Positions 18,198-26,105 of a stretch of 64,000 nucleotides of DNA are shown here, one piece after another (the first letter of the stretch is position 1; each line of letters begins with the position of its first letter). The stretch is from Saprospiraceae bacterium (lineage in GTDB: Bacteria; Bacteroidota; Bacteroidia; Chitinophagales; Saprospiraceae), in assembly GCA_016715245.1 (NCBI GenBank), contig JADKAS010000004.1, forward strand, positions 186,001-250,000. Direction: 5' to 3'. The notes under the pieces are model-generated. The model was not told the DNA's origin and searched no databases. It worked only from the letters and a program-made list of their open reading frames with translations. Both the position numbers and the translations under genes were made by a program.

Positions 18198-21100
18198 GAT
18201 ATTACCATTTCAGGTAAGGATACCATCTGTGTCGGTGAATGTACCACCCTTACCGCTTCCGGAGGGGTTACCTATCAGTGGAATGTTCCTTCCAACGCAG
18301 ATTGTGACGGAGGTTACTTCATCGGTGGTCAACAAAATAACGGCCCGCAGTCCCTGTACAGGTTTACTGCCGCTGGTGCCCTTCAACTCATCGGTGCCAC
18401 CAATACCACCAGACTTAACGGTAACGGCTTTTACTGCCAGAATAACGATCCAAGATTATTCGGAATGGTCAGAAAAGGTGACGCTATCACCACTGCCATA
18501 AGAGCTGATTTTGCCATCACCGATGCCCGTTCCGGCAATACCCAGGTGCTCGGCGAAATCCCTCTTCCTCCTAATCCTTACGGCCTCGGAGGTGTCTCCG
18601 GTATTCTCAACTTCATCGGTGAGGTTACACCGCAGGGTAATTTCCTGTTCCCGGCTATATCAGCCCTCATCAATCCTTTTACTTTCCAGATTGAACAATA
18701 TACTGTCTATATAGGTCAGATCGATGTCAACAATCACGGCAACGGTGCCAATGTAACCTATGTGCCGCTCACCATTGATCCGAGTTGTGACCCTTACATG
18801 GAGGCTTGTGTCGAAGCTTTCAGAGCTTATGCCCTCAATCCTGCCGGCAGAGAACCTTCCGGTGGTATTCAGGACTGGACACTTTCCCCTGACGGAAACT
18901 CGCTCTACGCTTTCCTCGGTATCGAAAACGGTCTGCTCCGTATTGATCTGCCTTCACGTACCGCCTTCTGTACTCCGGGTCCTGCTTCCAATCTAGCCTT
19001 TACAGGTACCGTAGGTGCGCAGACTGATGAGTTCGGTGGTATGTACTTTGACAATAACCGTCTCGTTGGCTGGCAGGTGGACAGAGGAAGACTCTTCGAA
19101 ATCAATCCTTCAACAGGTGCCCTTTCTCTTATCTCTTCTTCCCTTCCGCTCGATTACAGAGGCGATAACGCCACCTGTATTCCTTGTGGAACCAATGATA
19201 ACGACGAACCTTCCATCACCGTTTGCCCTGAAGAAAATACATCCTATACCGTCATCGTCACCGATACCAATGGTTGTACTAATTCAAAATCAGTTACCGT
19301 GGTGGTACAGGAGTTTGAAAATGTTGTCATTACAGGTAATAAAGATATTTGTTTTGGTGAAAGGACCACATTAACAGCACCTTTAGGAATAAGTTACCTT
19401 TGGAGTACAGGTGAAACCGGAAGAACAATAACAGTTAGTCCAACAACTTCTACAACTTATACAGTAACCATTACAAGAGATGGAAAATGTGATGGCGTTG
19501 GAAGTTTTACTGTTAACTTTAACCCCGATCCTATCATTATTATTACCGGAAACAATACTATTTGTTTAGGTGAATGTACCTTTTTACAGGCTACAGGAGG
19601 TACTACATATCAATGGTCCGGAGGAATTATTCAATCAAATGCAGCCTCTATTGAAGTTTGTCCGTTAGTAAATACAACGTATTTTATTACGGTAACAAAT
19701 GATGCAGGGTGTAAAAACATCAGCTCTGTGACAGTAACCGTTAAAGACACCATTACAGCAAATATAACTGGTAAAAACATCATTTGTAAAGGTGAAACCA
19801 CTACAATATCAGTTAGTGGAGGTCAGCACTACCTTTGGAGTAATGGTGCGACCAGTTCTTCAATAGTTATTTCTCCTTTGTCTACAACAACTTATTCAGT
19901 TACCATTTCAGAAAATGGCAAATGTGACAAGCTTGCTAATTTCACTGTTATAGTAAATCCAATTCCTGATGTTGATATAATAGGAGATTCTGAACTTTGT
20001 TTTGGAGATTGCACAAGATTGGAAGTTGGACACGGCAACACATATGTATGGACAGGTCCAGGAATAAATGCGACATCACACTTTATAGATATTTGTCCAT
20101 CAGTCACCTCAACCTATTCTTTAACCGTCACCAATTCTGAAGGATGTAGTGCAAATAAATCCATTACAGTATTTGTAAATGATCAAATCACGGCTTCGAT
20201 TACAGGTAACAATTTAATTTGTAACGGATCGAGTACAACATTGACGGCAAATGGTGGACAAACATACCTATGGAGCACAGGACAGACAACCTCTGTAATT
20301 ACCGTATCACCTTTATTCACAACAACGTATAGTGTTACTGTATCAAACGGGAATAATTGTTTTAGTACTGCTCAGATTAACGTTACACTTCATCCTATTC
20401 CTGATGTTGAAATAAACGGCAATGCAATATTATGTAAAGATGAATGTACCACTCTGGAAGCATTGGGAGGCGTAAATTATTCATGGTCAGCTGCTGGTTT
20501 TAGTTCCAATAATTCAGTTATTGAAGTTTGTCCTTCAGAAACAACCACGTATTCCGTAATTGTTACAGACATCAATGGTTGTACGAACAGCAAATCAATT
20601 GAAGTTATTATAAATAATCCTGCCACAATAACCATTTCGGGTACTGAAAATATTTGTTTGGGAGAATTCGTTACCTTGACAGCAACAGGTGGAGTTTCAT
20701 ACGTTTGGAATACAGGTGCCACTACCTCTTCAATTATGGTAAATCCTGATGTGAGCACAACATATACAGTTACGTCTTTGGACGCAAATGGTTGTTTTAT
20801 TTTTGCATCAAAATTGGTTAATGTTCATCCTAAACCAAGTATTTTTATTGTCTACAAAAGTGAAATCTGTCAAGGCTCAAGTTCCAACATTCGAGCGAAT
20901 GGTGGAGAACAATACCTCTGGAGCACCGGTGAGACAACGGCTTCTATCAGTGTATCACCTGATATAAATACGTGGTATATTGTTACCGTAACCAATGGAT
21001 TTTTATGTTCAGATGTTGACAGTGTTGAAATCATTGTAAAACCGAGACCAAACATTTCTATATCCGGACTTGAACAAATATGTTTAGGAGATTCTGCGGT

Positions 21101-22430
21101 GGTGGTAAGTTCTGTTGATTCATACAATAAATGTCCTGATGAATGCAAAATTACTAATCCGCAAATACTAGCCATCTGGGATCTGGAATCTTGTGCCTCT
21201 TTTCCGGCAGCAGGAACTAATTTCGATTATTCCGAGTTTCTTCCGGTAACTTTTGCCGGACCATGTCTCAATGTTACAGCTACCAACGTAAAAAGAAATA
21301 TCGGTGCTCATTCATGTTCTTATGGTCATACCGGCACAGATATTGGTATGTGTGTGGAAGGTCAGAATACATGCAATAGTTCCAAAGTAAATTACGAAGA
21401 AGCTGTAAGATTCTCCATTAAAATAAGACCTGGCCAAACGGGAAGAATTACGGGGCTGCAGTTTTATGAAACGTCACCTGAACAATTCCAGTGGGTTATG
21501 GGTGATTCAGGACCAAACAATTATTTGCAGAAATATTTAATCAGAATTCTTAAGGATGGCAAAATTGTATATTTCCGGGATGACATGTCATCACTAAGAA
21601 ACTGGAACCTTGTGAATTTTGATTTTAGTGGTAACAACAATTTTGCCTTTAGTAAAGAAACAGAATATGTTTTCGAAATTGTTCCGTATTGCCCTGTCGG
21701 TAATGGTGCTGTCATGAGTGTTTGGGATATTAATGACATTAAAATTTTTGGTGGATGTTGTGCTGAAGGAAATCATGGATCTCTATCTTATGTTTGGTCA
21801 AATGGTTCTACCGATGCCGGTTTTATTGTTAAACCTGACGAAACATCACTTTATTCAGTAACTGTAACTGATTGTTGTGGATGTGTAGCTACAGAAGATT
21901 TTGAAGTAAGAGTCAATGACATTAAAGTTGATTTAGGCCCGGATGTTTATATAGAAGAAGGTCAAACTATAACATTACGTGGTGATATAACAGATTTCAG
22001 TATTTGTCCAGATCCGTTGACAGCTCTTGAATATAAATGGTCGACTGGAGCAACTTCAGACAGTATAGTTGTCAGTCCGGCTATTTCCTATGTGTATTCT
22101 CTTACGGTTACTGATTGTCTTGAATGTAAAGGAAAAGGACGTAAATTTGTTTTTGTCAACCCCCGTTCTAATCGTACCAATGTAATTTATCCGAATCCAA
22201 CAGCAGGTAAATTCCAGGTACTTAATTTTGATGTTTTGGATAATAACACAAAAATCTCACTTTACTCCGTAGATGGCAAATTAATCGGAGGGAATGAAAT
22301 TCCATTTAGACGAATTACTGAACTTCATCTTGAAATTGATTTACCTTCACATTTTGAGAATGGATTATATATTCTGGAAATCAACAATAATGGAATCATT
22401 ACAAGAACACAATTGATCGTTGTAAAATAA
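18129..22430 (+). CDS. Giant secreted adhesin-like protein, C-terminal part with T9SS type A sorting domain
   Basis: This frame continues the protein interrupted at 18049. The GTG at 18129 lies inside a module strand (SVTVTD) and is not a credible start. It holds supermodule copy 5 (to about 19319) and then ten more Ig/PKD-like modules of about 71 residues. These alternate between a type with GEC...VCP Cys pairs and a type without. The ninth hosts a second Cys-rich nested domain (21126-21765). The last 80 residues are a type A sorting domain: VIYPNPTAGKFQV, SLYSVDGKLIGG, GLYILEI. This places the whole protein as T9SS cargo on the cell surface. G+C falls back to the genome level after copy 5. 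A rho-independent terminator follows 20 bases after the stop. Confidence 0.85.
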   Translation: MTVTDTNACRGSDDFTLTVLPLPDITISGKDTICVGECTTLTASGGVTYQWNVPSNADCDGGYFIGGQQNNGPQSLYRFTAAGALQLIGATNTTRLNGNGFYCQNNDPRLFGMVRKGDAITTAIRADFAITDARSGNTQVLGEIPLPPNPYGLGGVSGILNFIGEVTPQGNFLFPAISALINPFTFQIEQYTVYIGQIDVNNHGNGANVTYVPLTIDPSCDPYMEACVEAFRAYALNPAGREPSGGIQDWTLSPDGNSLYAFLGIENGLLRIDLPSRTAFCTPGPASNLAFTGTVGAQTDEFGGMYFDNNRLVGWQVDRGRLFEINPSTGALSLISSSLPLDYRGDNATCIPCGTNDNDEPSITVCPEENTSYTVIVTDTNGCTNSKSVTVVVQEFENVVITGNKDICFGERTTLTAPLGISYLWSTGETGRTITVSPTTSTTYTVTITRDGKCDGVGSFTVNFNPDPIIIITGNNTICLGECTFLQATGGTTYQWSGGIIQSNAASIEVCPLVNTTYFITVTNDAGCKNISSVTVTVKDTITANITGKNIICKGETTTISVSGGQHYLWSNGATSSSIVISPLSTTTYSVTISENGKCDKLANFTVIVNPIPDVDIIGDSELCFGDCTRLEVGHGNTYVWTGPGINATSHFIDICPSVTSTYSLTVTNSEGCSANKSITVFVNDQITASITGNNLICNGSSTTLTANGGQTYLWSTGQTTSVITVSPLFTTTYSVTVSNGNNCFSTAQINVTLHPIPDVEINGNAILCKDECTTLEALGGVNYSWSAAGFSSNNSVIEVCPSETTTYSVIVTDINGCTNSKSIEVIINNPATITISGTENICLGEFVTLTATGGVSYVWNTGATTSSIMVNPDVSTTYTVTSLDANGCFIFASKLVNVHPKPSIFIVYKSEICQGSSSNIRANGGEQYLWSTGETTASISVSPDINTWYIVTVTNGFLCSDVDSVEIIVKPRPNISISGLEQICLGDSAVVVSSVDSYNKCPDECKITNPQILAIWDLESCASFPAAGTNFDYSEFLPVTFAGPCLNVTATNVKRNIGAHSCSYGHTGTDIGMCVEGQNTCNSSKVNYEEAVRFSIKIRPGQTGRITGLQFYETSPEQFQWVMGDSGPNNYLQKYLIRILKDGKIVYFRDDMSSLRNWNLVNFDFSGNNNFAFSKETEYVFEIVPYCPVGNGAVMSVWDINDIKIFGGCCAEGNHGSLSYVWSNGSTDAGFIVKPDETSLYSVTVTDCCGCVATEDFEVRVNDIKVDLGPDVYIEEGQTITLRGDITDFSICPDPLTALEYKWSTGATSDSIVVSPAISYVYSLTVTDCLECKGKGRKFVFVNPRSNRTNVIYPNPTAGKFQVLNFDVLDNNTKISLYSVDGKLIGGNEIPFRRITELHLEIDLPSHFENGLYILEINNNGIITRTQLIVVK
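18198..19319 (+). repeat. 1335-bp tandem supermodule, copy 5 (first 1122 bp only)
   Basis: Carries the Cys-rich host module with its nested domain but not the repeated linker module: similarity stops near 19309, where GTGGTAAAACA of other copies becomes GTGGTACAGGA and a divergent module begins at 19320. Copy-specific changes include Ile to Val (cgtctcgttggc) and Ala to Thr (gatacc). Confidence 0.9.
21126..21765 (+). repeat. Cys-rich nested domain, C-terminal copy
   Basis: Protein-level homologue of 10990-11625, diverged at DNA level. Again it lies in the loop before the YVWSNGST strand of an Ig-like module, so the same domain-in-domain arrangement occurs near both ends of the chain. Confidence 0.7.
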
Positions 22431-22450
22431 TAACAACATAACCCTACATT

Positions 22451-22484
22451 AAAGCCGGCCTTGAAACAAGAGCCGGCTTTTTTT
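22451..22484 (+). terminator. Rho-independent terminator after the giant gene
   Basis: Perfect 9-bp stem AAAGCCGGC / GCCGGCTTT with a 12-base loop, followed by a run of seven T. It lies 20 bases after the stop codon. Confidence 0.9.
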
Positions 22485-22556
22485 ATTAATATATACTTCC
22501 ATTATTCAGAGAATTTATTTGTTATTAATTAATTTTGCCTATCAAGCCCTTTTTGT

Positions 22557-22874
22557 TTGAAAATAAAAAATATTTTTATAAATCTCTGGAAAGCACATCT
22601 TTGTTTTACAATGCTTATCTTCATTACATTTCCTGAATTGAAAGCTCAGGATTTGTCTTTCAACCAACCTCCGGAATGGTCCAGACAAGCTATTTGGTAT
22701 CAGATTTTTATTGAAAGATTCAGAGATGGAAATCCTGAAAATAACCCTACCCGAAATACTTGTAAAAATGCACTTACAGATTCTATTCCTGATAATTGGA
22801 CGGTTACCCCATGTAATTATGACTGGTATACAATGGAAAACTGGGCAAAAGAAACCGGTCCTGACTTTTATTGA
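22557..22874 (+). pseudogene. GH13 alpha-amylase, N-terminal fragment (in-frame TGA)
   Basis: TTG at 22557 is the best start because it gives a full signal peptide (MKIKNIFINLW to about LKAQ); the ATG at 22611 leaves a short one. After the signal comes RQAIWYQIFIERFRDGNP, the usual opening of secreted neopullulanase-like GH13 enzymes in Bacteroidota. The frame meets TGA at 22872-22874, but the homologous sequence (QMRRYGGDLHGVLEKIPYL) continues in the same frame directly after it. The stop is therefore a point lesion or a compensated pair of indels, not the real end. Confidence 0.8.
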
Positions 22875-23578
22875 ACAATACAAATGAGAAGATATGGCGG
22901 AGATTTGCATGGAGTCTTGGAAAAAATTCCTTACCTGAAAAACCCGGGAATCAACGCTTTATATTTCAATCCCTTGAACGATGCCCCTTTATTACACAAA
23001 TACGATGCAAGATTTTATCATCACACATAGATATTACTTTGGGAGAAAGTCCCGAAAAGGACCTGGAATGGCTTCGACATGAAAATCCCGCTGATCCGGC
23101 TACTTGGGTTTGGACAACTGCCGATCAAAAATTCATTAGTGTTATCGAAAAACTTCATGAAGAAGGTGTTAGGGTAATTCTTGATTTTTCATGGAACCAC
23201 ACCGGAACATCTTTTTGGGCATTTAGTGAATTAAAAAACAATCTGCAAAATTCATTTTATAAAGATTGGTATGAAGTTGACATTGTTGATGACCCGGAAA
23301 CCGGTAAACCTCAATTATGCTATGAAGGATGGCTTAGTGTAAAATCAATACCAGAGTTGAACAAAGTAAATACCGAAGGTAAAATACCGGGACACCCTTA
23401 TAAAGGTGATGTACACCCAGATGCTAAAAAACATATTTTTCATGTGACAAGAAGGTGGATGGATCCAAATCAGGACGGTAAATTTGGTGATGGAATTGAT
23501 GGAATGAGACTTGATGTAGCTGAACATGTTCCTGTTGGTTTTTTGGAAAGATTTCAGGAAATTTACCAGATCAATTAA
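22871..23578 (+). pseudogene. GH13 alpha-amylase, middle fragment (frameshifted)
   Basis: The true protein runs in the 22557 frame up to about 23021 (ALYFNPLNDAPLLHKYDARFYHH), then an extra two bases in a CACACA run (23022-23027) move it to this frame, where HIDITLGESPEKD continues. Residues encoded at 22871-23020 in this frame are therefore spurious. The catalytic (beta/alpha)8 barrel is well kept: region I DFSWNHTG, and the nucleophile Asp in GMRLDVAEHV near 23515. The frame changes again in a T6 run at 23539-23544, so the last dozen residues are also spurious. Confidence 0.8.
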
Positions 23579-24449
23579 TCCTGAATTTTATCTGGTGGAT
23601 GAAAATTGGTGGACAAAATGGCCTTATGAACTAATGGATCCCAAACCATGGGTTCAAGGCGATATTTTTGATGCGGTAATGCATGATCAATGGTATAAAG
23701 TTGCCAGAGGGTATTTAGCACAACCACAAGACAAACTGAATTTGAAGGGTTTCAGAAAAGCAGTGGATTCTGTTTTTCTTTCTTATCCTGATTATACACA
23801 ACAGGCAATGATGAACTTGTCTTCATCTCATGATGTACCCCGTTTACTTACTTGTTTTAAAAATCCCAATGTTTATAAATACAACACCTCTAAAAGGGAT
23901 AATCCTGATTATAAAACCGGACAACCTTCCATTGAAACTATTGAAAGAGTAAAACTTTTTCTGCTACACCAGTATACTTTTATTGGATCTCCGCATATTT
24001 GGAATGGTGATGAAATGGGCATGATTGGTGCTGATGACCCGGATTGCAGAAAACCCTTGATTTGGCCTGATTTACAAATTAAGCCAAATAATACTTTTCC
24101 AAAAACTTTGAATGAATTGTCAGCAACTACTTTTCCTGAGGATGAATTATTTCTCTATTACCAATCTATAATCTCTTTGAGAAAGACCTATCCTACACTA
24201 TCTTTGGGTAATTATACATTCATGCAATTAAATGATGAGGCAAATATTTTAGCTTATACCCGAAATTATAATAATGAATCTTTACTTATAGTTTTTAATG
24301 TAAACCCAACTGTAGGAAAAGCAAAAATTCCTGACAATTTATCTTTAAAAAATAAAATTTTTGAAAAAAGAAAAGTGTCATTAAGAAAAGGAAACAACTT
24401 AGAATTACAACCGTATTCAGGAGAAGTTTTTATTATTAAACATAAATAA
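23526..24449 (+). pseudogene. GH13 alpha-amylase, C-terminal fragment
   Basis: From the T6 run at 23539-23544 the barrel continues as FWKDFRKFTRSINPEFYLVDENWW, with the acid/base Glu in VDENW, and then SSSHDVPRLLT with the transition-state His-Asp. All three catalytic carboxylates thus survive across the fragments. The end has the all-beta domain C (NILAYTRNYNNESLLIVFNV). With the two insertions removed and the TGA read as sense, the gene encodes 629 residues of a secreted alpha-1,4-glucan hydrolase. It follows the giant adhesin gene after a terminator and is its own unit. Confidence 0.8.
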
Positions 24450-24521
24450 CATACTCCTTAATTGTACAATTTTTAAATTTGTAATAATATAGCATCTCGA
24501 TGTCATAGACCGCGACCGAAA

Positions 24522-25295
24522 TCAACTTTCAGGAGGAAATGAATTGATAATCTCTATAAATTCTTTTGCATCAAGAGAAGCTCCACCCACCAATCCACCA
24601 TCTACGTCCGGTTGACTGAATATTTCCTTTGCGTTTGAAGCTTTTACAGACCCACCATAAACAATATTTATCGCTTCTCCTACTCTTTTATTGTATTGTC
24701 TTGAAATCATCCTTCTTATAGAATTATGCATTTCCTGTGCCTGAGCAGGTGTTGCTGTCTCACCGGTGCCAATAGCCCATATTGGTTCATAGGCGATAAT
24801 TACATTTTTTATTTCTTTTACATCAAGAGAAAAAAGAGATTCTTCCAATTGTATTTTAACATGGAGAATATGTTTGTTTGTTTTCCTAACTTCAAGATCT
24901 TCACCACAACAAAAAATTACTTTTAATCCCGCATCAAGTGCCGCTCTTACCTTCCCTTTTAAAAGCTGGTTATCTTCAAAGTTGAATTGTCTCCTTTCTG
25001 AATGTCCTATAATAACATAGGGTATATTTATCGCAGCCAACATAGAAGGAGAAATTTCTCCGGTAAATGCTCCGGAATTTTTATGATGACAGTTTTGTGC
25101 TGCCAGCTTTAACTTTCCTTTTGACTTAATTTTTTTATCCAGAGTGACAAGATGGGTAAATGGAACAGCCAATATGGTTAACACCGATTTATCCTTTTCT
25201 GCAGCAATCAAATTATTAACCAACTCAATACCTTCATCAAGTGTAGTATTCATTTTCCAATTTCCGGCGGCTATTTTTTGTCTGCTCATGAACAA
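24522..25295 (-). CDS. tpiA: Triosephosphate isomerase
   Basis: Interconverts glyceraldehyde-3-phosphate and dihydroxyacetone phosphate. The 257-residue protein has the substrate Lys in AAGNWKMN (about residues 9-16), catalytic His in IIGHSERR, catalytic Glu in AYEPIWAIGTG and the phosphate loop YGGSVKASN. The first ATG (25295) adds two residues before a second ATG (MSRQKIAAGNWK) that matches the usual family start, so 25289 is equally likely. It is a single gene, convergent with the amylase remnant. Confidence 0.97.
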   Translation of the reverse strand: MFMSRQKIAAGNWKMNTTLDEGIELVNNLIAAEKDKSVLTILAVPFTHLVTLDKKIKSKGKLKLAAQNCHHKNSGAFTGEISPSMLAAINIPYVIIGHSERRQFNFEDNQLLKGKVRAALDAGLKVIFCCGEDLEVRKTNKHILHVKIQLEESLFSLDVKEIKNVIIAYEPIWAIGTGETATPAQAQEMHNSIRRMISRQYNKRVGEAINIVYGGSVKASNAKEIFSQPDVDGGLVGGASLDAKEFIEIINSFPPES

Positions 25296-25351
25296 AATTT
25301 TAGAAATAATTATATCTTGCAGTATATACCAATAAAACGAATTTAATTGTC

Positions 25352-26023
25352 TTATTGTTTTCCGTTATACAAAAGAATAGAGAGACCAAAAACTCTGAAA
25401 TCATCATTTGAATCCGGTACGGGGTTCAAACCTAATTGTTCAGCAAAACCTTCAAACTGTAATTTAGAAAACGGAATCTGAACATAAGGTTTAAGAACCA
25501 GGGCAACATTATCTCCTGGTATCTGGAAAATGAGATATAATTTGCCATTATATCCTGATGAAACATCAAGTTCCTGTTTTTTTCTTCTGGACCCGGGAAT
25601 ATCCGTTTTCATCCTTGCTGTTCTGTAACCCAGACCCGCCCCAAAACCAAAATAACTGAAATAACTTTCTGCATGTAATGCATACTCCGTCAGTGAAAGC
25701 CAATATTTTTTGGAAAAATTAGCCCCGTTGATCGCTCCAAAAACATCTGTTGAATTATTTATACTGCTCCAGCTTGCTTCAAATCCGGCACTTCCTATTC
25801 TGTACCTGACACCAATTTCAAGACCATGTAACGATGTAAATTTTTCAAGTTCATCATATATTGTCGTCAAATTATTGTTGTACGAAGTTATCATATTATT
25901 GAGAGACGGTGCTTTTACAATAGCTCCGTTATACCCTACTTTTATATTAAACTGGGAAAGTGCAGGGACACTCCAGCAAAAGACTAAAAGATAAATCCAA
26001 CCTTTATTTGATAAAAAATTCAT
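25352..26023 (-). CDS. Outer-membrane beta-barrel protein, function unknown
   Basis: From ATG 26023 this is a 223-residue protein with a signal peptide (core IYLLVFCWSVPALSQ). The mature part is built of alternating strands typical of small Bacteroidota barrels (FNIKVGYNGAIV, YFSYFGFGAGLGYRTARM, VFGLSILLY). A longer reading from 26056 is possible but overlaps the TATTTTTG box at 26054-26061 and spoils the signal peptide, so I prefer 26023. It is transcribed toward tpiA (56 bases from its start) and away from the TMTC-like gene. No specific family is recognised. Confidence 0.7.
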   Translation of the reverse strand: MNFLSNKGWIYLLVFCWSVPALSQFNIKVGYNGAIVKAPSLNNMITSYNNNLTTIYDELEKFTSLHGLEIGVRYRIGSAGFEASWSSINNSTDVFGAINGANFSKKYWLSLTEYALHAESYFSYFGFGAGLGYRTARMKTDIPGSRRKKQELDVSSGYNGKLYLIFQIPGDNVALVLKPYVQIPFSKLQFEGFAEQLGLNPVPDSNDDFRVFGLSILLYNGKQ

Positions 26024-26053
26024 TAAAATTTTAATAAAACTTGAAAAGAAATG

Positions 26054-26061
26054 CAAAAATA
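26054..26061 (-). promoter_or_regulatory. Putative -7 element for the beta-barrel gene
   Basis: TATTTTTG on the minus strand is a perfect TAnnTTTG located 30 bases upstream of the preferred ATG at 26023. No well-spaced -33 TTG is visible. Confidence 0.4.
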
Positions 26062-26105
26062 CTGTAAAATTCCAAATCTTTGCAGTTGATTGGTAGATTA
26101 ATATT

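Noticed and set aside
12809..18501. Five repeated 117-residue plus-strand ORFs (and companion 67-, 78- and 97-residue ORFs) in another frame of the repeat array
   Set aside because: They recur only because the underlying 1335-bp unit recurs; they have no start context and the protein-like, Cys-conserved reading is in the main frame.
22872..22874. In-frame TGA in the amylase as evidence for TGA recoding
   Set aside because: TGA ends other genes normally here (for example the Crp/Fnr gene at 51054-51056) and the gene has two further frame lesions.
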